Shown: positions 20,933 through 30,594, counted from the stretch's first letter. The stretch: DNA of 41,142 nt from an uncultured Spartobacteria bacterium (GCA_903858595.1 CAIOJL010000240.1:1-41142); one strand, 5' to 3'. Notes: generated by a model from the sequence alone, not told the origin. Made by a program: numbers and translations.

Positions 20933-21339
20933 ACGTAGAGCATCATGTAAACAAGCACACCCGTAACCGAAACATAGAGCCAGATAGGGAGGGTCCAGCG
21001 TGCAATCCTCTTATGGGCATCAAAGCGCTGACGAAGAGCCGGGATGATGGTAAGCGCTATCAGGGGAACGATCGCCAGAGCCAACGGAAGGTGGGTTAAC
21101 AGGATCACAAAGTAGAGCGTCCTCGGCCATCCGAGATGCGTGAAGACAACATGGCCAACATGAAAGTGGTAGTAGAGGTAACAGGCAAGGAATGCGGCAG
21201 ATGTAACGATGGCTCCGAGCATGCAGGCCGCATGAGCCATTTTGTGCTCATTACGAATCATAATCCACCCCGTGATGATCAGCAGGGTGCTGATCCCATT
21301 CAGCGAGGCGTTGACCGCCGGAAGTTGGTGAACAGTCAT
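20908..21339 (-). CDS. DUF420 family membrane protein (cytochrome oxidase assembly, YozB/CtaM-like)
   Basis: LPAVNASLNGISTLLIITGWIMIR, YYHFHVG, HLPLAL, RIARWTLPIWLYVSVTGVLVYMMLY. Confidence 0.8.
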   Translation of the reverse strand: MTVHQLPAVNASLNGISTLLIITGWIMIRNEHKMAHAACMLGAIVTSAAFLACYLYYHFHVGHVVFTHLGWPRTLYFVILLTHLPLALAIVPLIALTIIPALRQRFDAHKRIARWTLPIWLYVSVTGVLVYMMLYVWFPSAKI

Positions 21340-21352
21340 TTCCTCCCGGGCC

Positions 21353-21607
21353 TCAAGCTTCCAGTGAAGAAGAGAGGGAGCGCTCCCGACTGATTTCACG
21401 GCACGTCTTCACCATGATCCAACTCATGAAACCGACTACGGAAAAAACCACGCCGATCATGAAGAGGGTACTGGAAGAGAAAGCCAACTTGGAAACAATC
21501 GTGAGAGGTTCAATCTGACCCCCTGTCCCTTGGAGGGCACAGTCGGGACAGGCCATGGCATTCACCAGTGACAGGATCAGAACCGGAAGGAAGGTAAGTA
21601 ACTTCAT
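21353..21607 (-). CDS. Small secreted/membrane protein with CPDC motif
   Basis: MKLLTFLPVLILSLVNAMACPDCALQ... plus one TM helix; packed between sco and DUF420 genes. Confidence 0.65.
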   Translation of the reverse strand: MKLLTFLPVLILSLVNAMACPDCALQGTGGQIEPLTIVSKLAFSSSTLFMIGVVFSVVGFMSWIMVKTCREISRERSLSSSLEA

Positions 21608-22263
21608 GGTGCCGTGGGCTTACTACAAGGTTCCCTCAGGAGGTTCCCGATGTCGATCAAAAGCTTTTGAACCAACTCCGGTTCATCAAGCTTGCGGGCA
21701 ATGCGGATCTGCCCCTGACGATCGATCACCAAGAATCGGGTCGAATGAACCGGCGCGGCCGGATCGGCCGTGGAGAGGGCCTGGAGCATTCCCTTGGTGG
21801 TGAACTCATGCACCTGATTAGTGGGACCGGTCAGGAAAATCCACCGATTCGGATCGACATTAAAGCGCCTGGCGTACTCCTTCAGGACCGCCGGCGTGTC
21901 ATGCTCCGGATCGATCGAGAGGGAAACCAGGCGCACGTCCTTAGCTTTTTTAAGTTCCTCGGAGATCTCGGCCAATCGCGAAGACATCATCGGGCAAGGA
22001 CCCGGGCATCGGGTGAAGAAGAAGTCGATTACCCAGACCTTGCCCAGCAGGTCCGCACGCGTAAAAGGATTCCCCTCCTGGGTAATGAAGTGGAAATCAG
22101 GAACTGTTCCTATCGCTGGCGTCTCATCATAACCTCGGTGCTCCGAGCTTCGGAACATCCGTACCGCTCCCGAAATCAGCACCATCACAACCAAAAAAGT
22201 CATGACCCAAGCCATGAGGGGGAGCCGCTTCGGGGGGGGCGGTTCCAAAGATGGTTCGTTCAC
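21604..22263 (-). CDS. SCO1/SenC family copper chaperone
   Basis: VWVIDFFFTRCPGPCPMMSSRL (CxxxC), VRLVSLSIDPEHDTPAVLKEYA. Confidence 0.9.
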   Translation of the reverse strand: MNEPSLEPPPPKRLPLMAWVMTFLVVMVLISGAVRMFRSSEHRGYDETPAIGTVPDFHFITQEGNPFTRADLLGKVWVIDFFFTRCPGPCPMMSSRLAEISEELKKAKDVRLVSLSIDPEHDTPAVLKEYARRFNVDPNRWIFLTGPTNQVHEFTTKGMLQALSTADPAAPVHSTRFLVIDRQGQIRIARKLDEPELVQKLLIDIGNLLREPCSKPTAP

Positions 22264-22297
22264 AATGAGTTCCTGATCAAATACGAATCAAGTCGGA

Positions 22298-22954
22298 TCA
22301 GAGCAGGTAGAGGATCGTGTAAAGGAGTACCCAGACAACGTCGACGAAGTGCCAGTAGAGGCCGACATTCTCAAGCGCGACATGGCGTTTCGGAGTGAAG
22401 GTCCCCTTGGTGACCTGAAGGAAGAAGCACCAGAGGATCAGGAGGACGCCAATGCAGACATGGGCGCCGTGGAATCCCGTGAGCGTGAAGAAAGTGGAGC
22501 CGTAGACACCGCCTTTGTTGAACCAGAGGCCCTCATGGTAGAGCTCCGTCCACTCGATGCACTGGATGCCGACAAACGTTGCTCCCATCAGCGCGGAGAG
22601 GAGCATCCACCCAGCACCGGATTTCCCTTTCTTCACCGCCACTTCGGCAAAGTGATAGACAAAGGAACTGGAGACTAGGATCACCGTGTTGATGCCGGTC
22701 AGGAGCTTTGGCATCGGAGGAAGCTCGATGCCATCTCCGAAGTTCGGGGGCCAAGAACCAGCCGCCTGCCGAAGCACGAGATAGGTTGCGATTAGTCCGC
22801 CGAAGAGCATTGCCTCGGAGCAGAGGAAAATGCACATGCCCAGCTTGCAGGTCGCGGGTGAGGTGGGCGGAGCTGCATGATGGTCATGCTCGGAAACCTC
22901 TGCGACCATGGGCGCGTGAAAGAGGGCGGAGTCGTTATAGGCTGCGTTATTCAT
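22298..22954 (-). CDS. coxC: Cytochrome c oxidase subunit III
   Basis: GMCIFLCSEAMLFGGLIATYLVLR, TGFHGAHVCIGVLLIL, YWHFVDVVWVLLY. Confidence 0.92.
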   Translation of the reverse strand: MNNAAYNDSALFHAPMVAEVSEHDHHAAPPTSPATCKLGMCIFLCSEAMLFGGLIATYLVLRQAAGSWPPNFGDGIELPPMPKLLTGINTVILVSSSFVYHFAEVAVKKGKSGAGWMLLSALMGATFVGIQCIEWTELYHEGLWFNKGGVYGSTFFTLTGFHGAHVCIGVLLILWCFFLQVTKGTFTPKRHVALENVGLYWHFVDVVWVLLYTILYLL

Positions 22955-22964
22955 CGGTAAAGCT

Positions 22965-23090
22965 TCAGTAGGCCACGGCTGGACCGCGACGTAACATCAT
23001 GAACACGACGAGCCCACAGAGGGCGAGCGCAAAAATGACCAGACCCGCAAGAATTGTGAACTGGGTTTTGCGTTGACGAGGCGTAGTCAT
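22965..23090 (-). CDS. 41-aa single-TM protein, possible small oxidase subunit
   Basis: MTTPRQRKTQFTILAGLVIFALALCGLVVFMMLRRGPAVAY, tightly packed between ctaB and coxC. Confidence 0.5.
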   Translation of the reverse strand: MTTPRQRKTQFTILAGLVIFALALCGLVVFMMLRRGPAVAY

Positions 23091-23101
23091 GGAAAGATCG
23101 G

Positions 23102-23998
23102 TTATTGGCGAGCGAAGGCGATCAGCACCCCAAGCAACAGCGGGAGATAGATGATTGAGGCGAAGAAAAGACGGCGAGCCGAAGCGTTGGTCCTGTTCCT
23201 GATAAAGGCCACCGAGAGATAAATCATTGCGGCACCAAGGGCCAGTGCTGCAAAGAAATAGTAGGGGGAGGCCATCCCGAGGATACCCGGCAGGAGAGAG
23301 ACGCCGAGAAGAGCCACGGAATAGATGAGGGCCTGCCACGCCGTGGACCATCCATCCGGGTCGCGGGTGCTGAGCATCTTGAATCCAGCCGCCGCATACT
23401 GGTCACGATAGAGCCAAGCGATGGCCAGGAAGTGAGGCATCTGCCAGAACCAGAGGATTAGGAAGAGGACCCATCCACCCACACCTAGATGATCTGTAGC
23501 GGCGGTCCATCCCAGCAACGGAGGAAGCGCCCCCGGAATGGCCCCAACAAGGGTATTCAGCTCCGTGAAACGCTTGAGCGGGGTGTAGAGGGCGGCGTAA
23601 ATGAGAATAGTTAATCCCGCCAGCAACGCGGTCAAGGGATTGGCGAAGAAGGCAAGGATCGCAACCCCACAACCACTGCAAAGCAAACCGAAGAGTAGGG
23701 CGTCGGAAGGGTGCATCCTGCGGGCAGGCAAGGGACGGTCCGAGGTCCTCGGCATCAGTGCATCGAGATCACGCTCCAGCCACTGGTTGAGGGCCGAGGC
23801 TCCGGCGGCACTCAGGGCCGTACCGAGTAGCGTGGCTACAAGCAGCGTATAATCCATCGGGCCCCTCCATCCGAGCAGAAATCCGACCAGAGTGGTCATC
23901 AGGACCAGGAAGGAGAGACGCGCCTTTGAAAGCTCGCTCAGATTGGAGAGTAGTCCCACCTTGAGCTCGGATTTCACGGTTCCCTCGGAAGCGCTCAT
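23102..23998 (-). CDS. ctaB: Protoheme IX farnesyltransferase
   Basis: NQWLERDLDALMPRTSDRPLPARRM, MPHFLAIAWLYRDQYAAAGFKML. Confidence 0.92.
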   Translation of the reverse strand: MSASEGTVKSELKVGLLSNLSELSKARLSFLVLMTTLVGFLLGWRGPMDYTLLVATLLGTALSAAGASALNQWLERDLDALMPRTSDRPLPARRMHPSDALLFGLLCSGCGVAILAFFANPLTALLAGLTILIYAALYTPLKRFTELNTLVGAIPGALPPLLGWTAATDHLGVGGWVLFLILWFWQMPHFLAIAWLYRDQYAAAGFKMLSTRDPDGWSTAWQALIYSVALLGVSLLPGILGMASPYYFFAALALGAAMIYLSVAFIRNRTNASARRLFFASIIYLPLLLGVLIAFARQ

Positions 23999-25068
23999 GA
24001 GAGTGCCTCCCGAGAGTGAGATGTACCGGGGGATTCCGAACCGGCGCAGAAGAGGCGGAAGGTGAAGAGAATACCGAAGGCTGTCAGCAGCGCACCGAGC
24101 GCCATGTGGGAGGTGGCGACATCTGCCGCCTTATTCGTCCAGATTGTCACAGCCCCAAGCAGGATCTGAAGCAGTATAGCGCCCACCCAGAGAAGACTCC
24201 AAACGCGGAGCCAATGTCCTAGAGGCGTCCGGGCCACGGCCAGCGCGGCGGTGGCGATCACGATAAGCAACAGTACAAAGGCTCCGGCACGGTGGGTTAA
24301 CTGCAAGTGGATTTGAGCGACGGAAACAGGAGCCATTTTGTCATTGGCCCTCTCTTCATTGATGCGCGTCAGGGCGCCCTCCGAGGTATCAGGAATCAGC
24401 GTGCCGTAGGCGGTTGGGAAATCACGGATCGCAAGCGGCGCGTGTTGGTGGCGGATGGTCGCGGCGATACCCAGCTGGAAATAGGTCAGCACAAGGCCGG
24501 CTAGCACGAGCCAACGAAGGGAGGCTGCCGCGCTGTCGGCAAACCAGACTCCCGAAAGGAATCCCCTCCCCGTCACGGCGGTGATCACCAGCAGCAGGCC
24601 GAAGAAGCTCTGGGCAAGCGCCGCATGGAAGATGCCGATCTGGTCCTTGTAGAGGGTCACGCGGAGACCACCCAGCACGCCCTGTGCTATCACGCCGATC
24701 ACGGCCGCCACGGCCAGCCATTTGACCCAGGTTCGTTGTTCTTTCCAAAGTGTTACACCGGCAAGCACGAGTGTGATCAGGCCGATTCCACTGGCCAGCA
24801 AACGATGCGAGTGCTCCCAGAAGATACCTCCCACCCACTTCGAGTAAGGAAAGCGGAACATGTTGTACCCGTAGGTGGTCGGCCAGTCCGGAACCGACAT
24901 GCCGGCCCCCTTCGATGTGACAAGGCCTCCCACAACAATCAAAAGGAATGTAGCCACCGAGGCGATCAGAGCAATTCGGTGAACCGCCCCGGATGATCCT
25001 GCGGATGAAGCAGAAGCGATGCCCGAAGGCCTTATTCTAGCCGTTTCCACAGTTCCCCCTGTTCCCAC
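23995..25068 (-). CDS. ctaA: Heme A synthase
   Basis: VGGLVTSKGAGMSVPDWPTTYG, WEHSHRLLASGIG, QLTHRAGAFVLLL, TSHMALGALL. Confidence 0.9.
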   Translation of the reverse strand: MGTGGTVETARIRPSGIASASSAGSSGAVHRIALIASVATFLLIVVGGLVTSKGAGMSVPDWPTTYGYNMFRFPYSKWVGGIFWEHSHRLLASGIGLITLVLAGVTLWKEQRTWVKWLAVAAVIGVIAQGVLGGLRVTLYKDQIGIFHAALAQSFFGLLLVITAVTGRGFLSGVWFADSAAASLRWLVLAGLVLTYFQLGIAATIRHQHAPLAIRDFPTAYGTLIPDTSEGALTRINEERANDKMAPVSVAQIHLQLTHRAGAFVLLLIVIATAALAVARTPLGHWLRVWSLLWVGAILLQILLGAVTIWTNKAADVATSHMALGALLTAFGILFTFRLFCAGSESPGTSHSREALS

Positions 25069-25077
25069 AGGCTGACC

Positions 25078-26877
25078 CTAGTGGGCTTCCAAAGTGATGT
25101 GGGCGGGGGCCTTCTCATTCTGAGGCAGGAAATCCCTTGCCAGACCGGGAACGCTATACTCGTAGGGACCGTGATAGACAGTCGGCGTCACTGCAAAGTT
25201 TCCGTGAGGGATCGGATGGGAAACCGTCCACTCCAGGGTGGTGGAGTTCCAGGGATTCGCAGGGGCCTTGGGACCATTCAACATGCTCCATACGATATTC
25301 ACGACAAAGGGAATGGTGGCGAGTCCGAGGCCCATCGCCCCGATCGTGCAGACAACATTCAGGGGTTGGAGTTGCTTGAGGCAGTCATAGACTGTCGGAT
25401 CGGCAATGCGGCGCATCATGCCTCCAAGGCCCAGATTATGCATCGGGAAGAAGGTCAGGTTGAAGAAGACGAAGGTCATCCAGAAATGGATCCACCCAAG
25501 CGTGTTATTGAACATTCTGCCCGACATCTTTGGAAACCAAAAATAGACTGCCCCGAAGATCGCGAACATGCTACCTCCGAAGAGGACGTAGTGGAAGTGG
25601 GCGACGATGAAGTAGGTGTGGTGAACGAAGAGATCCACAGGAGTAGAAGCCATGAAGATGCCGCTCAGCCCCCCGATCACGAACATTGAGACAAAGGAGA
25701 CAGCAAAGGCCATCGGCACCGTGTAGTGGATCGACCCGCGCCAGATCGTGCCCATCCAGTTGAAGGTCTTGATAGCACTAGGAACCGCGATGACCATCGT
25801 CGAGACGGAGAAAGCCGCACTCAACGTGAGGTTCATGCCGCTGACATACATATGGTGTCCCCAGACGATGAATCCGAGGAAGCCGATCGAGATCATTGCC
25901 CAGACCATGGCCTTGTAGCCGAAGACGGGCTTGCGGGAGAAAACCGAGAGAATTTCAGACGTGAGACCGAACGCAGGCAGGATAAGGATGTAAACCTCCG
26001 GGTGGCCGAAGAACCAAAAGAGATGTTGCCAGAGAAGAGGCTGTCCGTAGCCGGAGGGGCGGTAGAAAGTGGTGCCGAAATTCAAATCGAAGATGATCAG
26101 GGCGGCCGCCGCCGAAAGAACGGGGATCGCCAGAATAAGTAGGATCGCTGTCAGAAAGATCGCCCAGACGGGAAGAGGCATCCGAAACATTGTCATTCCG
26201 GGAGCCCTCATCGTGATCACGGTGGTGATGTAGTTGACCGCGCCAGTGATCGAGGAGAGACCGTTGATAAAGAGAGCAGCGCACCAGAGGCTCTGACCCA
26301 TGGGCGTCTGGTTGTAAGCAGCAACACTGCTGAGCGGAGCATAGGCCGTCCATCCGGTACCTGGAGCGCCTCCTGGCACCCAGAAGGAGCTCAACATGAT
26401 GATCCCGGAAAGAGCGAAGAGCCAGTAGCTCAACTCGTTCAGTGCCGGAAAGGCCATGTCGCCAGCCCCGATTTTGAGAGGAATAAGGAAATTTCCGAAT
26501 ACGCCGATCAGCAGCGGCATTGCCACGAAAAAGACCAAGATTGTCCCGTGCATGGTGACCAGCACATTGTAACCGCTGGGAATGATGGCGCCCTCGTCAT
26601 TCACAACACTGTGGGGAAGGAGGTGGCCAATCACGGGTATAGGATGGCCCGGAAAGGCCAACTGCCAGCGCATCGCCAAGGCCATTGCTCCACCAAAAAT
26701 CAGGAAAAACGTGGCGGACCAGAGGAACTGGAGCGCAATCATCTTGTGATCGGTGTTCCAGAGGTAGTGCATGATGCCGGGCTTCCCCTGTCCATGCCCA
26801 TGCCCATGGTCATTATGATGACTCCCGCTGTGAGTCTCCACGGTCGCAATGCTGTCGTGGGTGATTGATGCACTCAT
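25078..26877 (-). CDS. coxA: Cytochrome c oxidase subunit I (caa3/aa3 type)
   Basis: HLFWFFGHPEVYILILPAFG, VWGHHMYVSGM, HTYFIVAHFHYVLFGGSMFAI; all ligand histidines present. Confidence 0.95.
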   Translation of the reverse strand: MSASITHDSIATVETHSGSHHNDHGHGHGQGKPGIMHYLWNTDHKMIALQFLWSATFFLIFGGAMALAMRWQLAFPGHPIPVIGHLLPHSVVNDEGAIIPSGYNVLVTMHGTILVFFVAMPLLIGVFGNFLIPLKIGAGDMAFPALNELSYWLFALSGIIMLSSFWVPGGAPGTGWTAYAPLSSVAAYNQTPMGQSLWCAALFINGLSSITGAVNYITTVITMRAPGMTMFRMPLPVWAIFLTAILLILAIPVLSAAAALIIFDLNFGTTFYRPSGYGQPLLWQHLFWFFGHPEVYILILPAFGLTSEILSVFSRKPVFGYKAMVWAMISIGFLGFIVWGHHMYVSGMNLTLSAAFSVSTMVIAVPSAIKTFNWMGTIWRGSIHYTVPMAFAVSFVSMFVIGGLSGIFMASTPVDLFVHHTYFIVAHFHYVLFGGSMFAIFGAVYFWFPKMSGRMFNNTLGWIHFWMTFVFFNLTFFPMHNLGLGGMMRRIADPTVYDCLKQLQPLNVVCTIGAMGLGLATIPFVVNIVWSMLNGPKAPANPWNSTTLEWTVSHPIPHGNFAVTPTVYHGPYEYSVPGLARDFLPQNEKAPAHITLEAH

Positions 26878-26881
26878 AAAA

Positions 26882-27823
26882 TTATAGTTTATTCCCAGCC
26901 GCTGGAGCAGTCAAGGAGGCCGCCTTTGCAGGACTCGGTGGCGCAACAGGAACAGACGTAGTCGCGGGTATGATCCCCGCATTCTTCTGCTGCCGGGGGA
27001 TCAACCACTTCTGAAATTCCTCCTCAGAGACAATCTTGATCGGAGCCTTCATATTATAATGACCCGTTCCGCAAAGTTGGTTGCAGGCTAACTGGAAGTC
27101 ACCGGTCTGTGTTGCTTGGAACCAAACCCAGCCGATGGTCCGGCCCGGGACACAATCTTGATAAAGACGGAACTCAGGAACGTAGAAAGAGTGGATCACA
27201 TCGCGGGAGTGAAGAAGAACATGGACAGGACGGCCAACTGGAATCACGAGATCCGTGGTAATGACATCCTGGGCCGTCTTGGGGTTCTCGGGATCGGTGC
27301 CGAAAGGATTCAGCGGGGTTATGTTGCGTACATCCATCGGGGCGAGCTTGCCGCTAATTCCCGGATACCGCATCTGCCACCCAAACTGATAGCTGGAGAC
27401 ATCGATGGTCAGGGCGTTGTCGGGTGCCGGACGATGAATTTCCTCCCAGACACGGTTGCTATAGATGGCGAGGGCAAGGAAGATGATGGTTGGGGCCGTG
27501 GTCCAGATGATCTCCAGCGTATTGTTGCCATGGCTGTAATGGGCCGGAACTCCTGTTCGACGACGATAAACAATCAGACAGTAAATGTAGACCCCCTGGG
27601 TAACAACGAAGACCACGGCCGTCAGCCAGAAGATCATCTTGATGATCGAGTCAATCTGCACACCCGTGGTCGTCACGCAAGGGGGGAGTCCGTAGACATT
27701 TCCACTGCGCTGCTCGGCGAAGGCCCCGCCAGCCATGACTAAAGAGGCCAAGAAAATGCCGCTTGTCAGCAAGCGTGAAGCTATTCGTTTGGTGAAGAGC
27801 TGAGAAAGCATGGTGGTGGTCAT
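26882..27823 (-). CDS. coxB: Cytochrome c oxidase subunit II
   Basis: CuA motif HSFYVPEFRLYQDCVPGRT ... CNQLCGTGHYNM. Confidence 0.93.
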   Translation of the reverse strand: MTTTMLSQLFTKRIASRLLTSGIFLASLVMAGGAFAEQRSGNVYGLPPCVTTTGVQIDSIIKMIFWLTAVVFVVTQGVYIYCLIVYRRRTGVPAHYSHGNNTLEIIWTTAPTIIFLALAIYSNRVWEEIHRPAPDNALTIDVSSYQFGWQMRYPGISGKLAPMDVRNITPLNPFGTDPENPKTAQDVITTDLVIPVGRPVHVLLHSRDVIHSFYVPEFRLYQDCVPGRTIGWVWFQATQTGDFQLACNQLCGTGHYNMKAPIKIVSEEEFQKWLIPRQQKNAGIIPATTSVPVAPPSPAKAASLTAPAAGNKL

Positions 27824-28464
27824 TTCATGGCCGGAGTGGCTCCCGATGTTACATTGGGTTTTACTGGAGGAACGGCCAGCAGTTGCTCCTGGGTCCAGGA
27901 ATCGCTCTGGGCGGCGTCAGTCTTACGGATTTGAGTAACAAATTCCGGAGAAATAGCGGGCGTATTATTGCCCCAATCCGAACGAATGTAGGTGAGGATG
28001 TCTGCGATCTGCTCATCCGAGAGTTGCTTCCATGGCACCATGGCGTTGTTGTATTGCTGCCCCTTTACTTCGAAGGTCCCCTGCAGGCCGTTCAGGACAA
28101 GCATCACCAGATGATTTTCCGCGTGGTTCCCCTCGGTAAGCACCCACTCGCTGCCAGCAAGCGGAGGGAACTGGCCCGCCACCCCCATGCCGTTCGGCTG
28201 ATGGCAGACAACGCAGTTCTGCGTGTAGAGGCGCTTGCCAACGACCTTGGGATCCACGGGAGCCGCAGCAGTAGCACCACCGCCGACCCAGTTCACGGCA
28301 TTGCTCTCATAGACATCCTGACGAAATCCACCGCTGTTAAAGCCGAGGTAGAGGCCACCCCAAATCAGCGCCAGCATGAAGGCTCCGACAAGCCAAGGAG
28401 ACAGCGGCCTATTCGTCTCCTCAGTTACTTGCTTGGGATGTTGGTTGTGGTGATCGTTATTCAC
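27820..28464 (-). CDS. Membrane-anchored monoheme cytochrome c
   Basis: N-terminal TM, CVVCHQPNGMGVAGQFPPLAGSEWV, SDEQIADILTYIRSDWGN. Confidence 0.88.
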   Translation of the reverse strand: MNNDHHNQHPKQVTEETNRPLSPWLVGAFMLALIWGGLYLGFNSGGFRQDVYESNAVNWVGGGATAAAPVDPKVVGKRLYTQNCVVCHQPNGMGVAGQFPPLAGSEWVLTEGNHAENHLVMLVLNGLQGTFEVKGQQYNNAMVPWKQLSDEQIADILTYIRSDWGNNTPAISPEFVTQIRKTDAAQSDSWTQEQLLAVPPVKPNVTSGATPAMK

Positions 28465-28483
28465 GGCTGGTCGTCTTATCGTC

Positions 28484-29122
28484 TTATTTTGCAGCCCCGA
28501 TCTTCTTCACGGGAGCCTCCGGCAACGGGTAATCATGGCGCAGGGAAAGGAGATAGGCGACGAGGTTTTTGGCGTCGGCTGTGGGAACTACTTCATAGCC
28601 CTCCTGCGGAGCATCGTCCCCCGTCAGGGCAAGAGCCTCGTTGGATCGCTGGCCCTGGATCTTGCGGATAAGGTAAAGATCACTGAAGCAGGGCATGAGC
28701 GACCCCTCGCAGACGGCGGAGGGATGGTAGAGGTGGATTAAGTGCCACTTGGCATCGGGACGACGCACACCGACGTTCGTGAGATCCTGCCCAAGGCGGC
28801 GTGATCCCAGGAAGGCCGTTGAGTCACGCAGATAGTCACGGGCTACAGAGGGACGAGCACCCCAACCCCGATCAACATCCGACGAGGTAATGCTGGTCTG
28901 GCGCACTTGCTGGCTATGGCAGGAAATGCAACCCTCGGTCGCGTAGATGCGCTGTCCTGCAATGGCTTGACCTCCATAGGTAGGGGGAAGGGAGCCCCCG
29001 TTATCGGCATCGGCTACTGGCGTGAGACGACCAAGCTGGAGAGCCGGATAAGCGACGAGGCCGAGCCACGAAGTCAGGAAGACCAAGAAGATACCGCTCA
29101 GCAATGTAGGGAGACGATGCAT
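28484..29122 (-). CDS. CcoO-like (cbb3 subunit II-like) monoheme cytochrome c
   Basis: MHRLPTLLSGIFLVFLTSW, EGCISCHSQQVRQT, WHLIHLYHPSAVCEGSLMPCFSDLY. Confidence 0.85.
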   Translation of the reverse strand: MHRLPTLLSGIFLVFLTSWLGLVAYPALQLGRLTPVADADNGGSLPPTYGGQAIAGQRIYATEGCISCHSQQVRQTSITSSDVDRGWGARPSVARDYLRDSTAFLGSRRLGQDLTNVGVRRPDAKWHLIHLYHPSAVCEGSLMPCFSDLYLIRKIQGQRSNEALALTGDDAPQEGYEVVPTADAKNLVAYLLSLRHDYPLPEAPVKKIGAAK

Positions 29123-29123
29123 G

Positions 29124-30581
29124 TTATTTCCCGTTGTGCTTGTTAAGGAGATAATCACCCGCCAGAGCAAACGTGATGTTCGCGCCAAGAGTCAGCATGG
29201 CTATAAGGAGCAGCAACTGCGCAACACATTCCATCAAGTGAAAGGGGTAGGAGTAGGAGGTGATGTTGAGGAAGGAGACCGTGGGGTCGGCAAGAGCAAG
29301 CCCAGTAAAGAGACCTCCGAGAAGCATCAAGACGACCAGCATACCGAGCCCCACCAAGGTCAGGATGTAGTGGCGTCCCGAGAGCACCGGACACCAGCAA
29401 TCGCGCCCGAGGAGTTGGGGCAGCGACTCGTAAAGCACGCCGAAAAGCGGCAGGGAGATGGCTCCTAGGATCCAGAGCTGGGTCTTAGCCTCAGTGAAGG
29501 CGGTGAACCGGACAGCTCCGCTGACATCCGGCAAGGAGGCGAGCGCTCCGATCACGCCAACGATGACAAGCGCGTAGAGCCCCATCAGCAGAAAGCGACC
29601 AGGAAGACTTGCAGAAACAATGACTTCATTGCGAGGCATCCCGAGGAGATTGATCGAGATCATGATGATCGGAATCAGGAAAAGGACTCCGGCGACCACG
29701 CCGGCAGAAGTCATCCAGGCTGGAACGGGTCCTCCGATGAGGCGGTCCATGCCATTCCATCCTCCAAGGAGAAGAAGCATCCAGAATCCGAGAGTAGAAA
29801 GATGGCGACGGTTCATGTGGCATCCCAGAAGTCGGGGAAGCAGCGCATAGGCCGATGCAAGCGCCACTGGTAAGAGCCAGAGGGCCAGCAGGCTGCCGCA
29901 ATACCATGACTGGATTGGGCCTTGAGCCGAGGCCTGAACAGGCTTCCAGGTGAGGAGGAGATTGGCCGTTCCGTAAACCCATGGGAACCAGCAGAAGGCA
30001 GCGACAAGATACCACTGGGCCACCTCGGCGCGAGGGTTGCTCCGGCGATCAAAAAGCAGAACCGCCCATATTCCAATCAGCAGGAATGAGAGCAGGAGCA
30101 TCGCGGAAGCCCAGTTGGGATACTCGAGCCATTCGACGCCCGTGCTGTAGCCTGCGAAGATCGCGAGCGTTCCTAGTAGAACAGCCAGGTTCCAAAGCAC
30201 CGTTGCGCTGATGATCAACGTCCTGAGCAGCATGCCACCCATGCCTTGGCCATCTCCGCCACCGAGAGGACGACCACAGAGGCGGGCCATTAGCCAGACG
30301 CCGGCGCCAATCGCAGCTTGAGAAGCCCATCCGTAGAGCATGAGATCGCGGGCCATCGGAGCAAGGCGACCGTAGTTCAGGAAGCTGATACCTCCAAGGA
30401 ATCCGGGAGCGATCAACTTGATGGAAACAACAAGAGAGAGTAAACAGGCGATCACAAGCCAGTGGATAGCGTTTCCGAAGAGGATGATCACCGGCAAGCG
30501 GACCGAGGCGTCGATGGCCTTGTTGTCGACGGGTTCATGACCCGGCGCGGGATGATGATGGGGAAGGTTGTGATGGCTCAT
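29124..30581 (-). CDS. CcoN-like (cbb3 subunit I-like) membrane protein lacking heme/CuB ligand histidines
   Basis: YGRLAPMARDLMLYGWASQAAIG, WYCGSLLALWLLPVALASAYALLPRLLG, FWMLLLLGGWNGMDRLIGGPVPAW, FTAFTEAKTQLWILGAISLPLFGVLY aligned by eye to CcoN; neighbouring CcoO-like gene. Confidence 0.8.
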   Translation of the reverse strand: MSHHNLPHHHPAPGHEPVDNKAIDASVRLPVIILFGNAIHWLVIACLLSLVVSIKLIAPGFLGGISFLNYGRLAPMARDLMLYGWASQAAIGAGVWLMARLCGRPLGGGDGQGMGGMLLRTLIISATVLWNLAVLLGTLAIFAGYSTGVEWLEYPNWASAMLLLSFLLIGIWAVLLFDRRSNPRAEVAQWYLVAAFCWFPWVYGTANLLLTWKPVQASAQGPIQSWYCGSLLALWLLPVALASAYALLPRLLGCHMNRRHLSTLGFWMLLLLGGWNGMDRLIGGPVPAWMTSAGVVAGVLFLIPIIMISINLLGMPRNEVIVSASLPGRFLLMGLYALVIVGVIGALASLPDVSGAVRFTAFTEAKTQLWILGAISLPLFGVLYESLPQLLGRDCWCPVLSGRHYILTLVGLGMLVVLMLLGGLFTGLALADPTVSFLNITSYSYPFHLMECVAQLLLLIAMLTLGANITFALAGDYLLNKHNGK

Positions 30582-30594
30582 GGCAATGGCAAGG

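Noticed and set aside
29124-30581. Second functional terminal oxidase (cbb3 type)
   Set aside because: Fold resembles CcoN but none of the six ligand histidines is present, so an active cbb3 oxidase is not supported.
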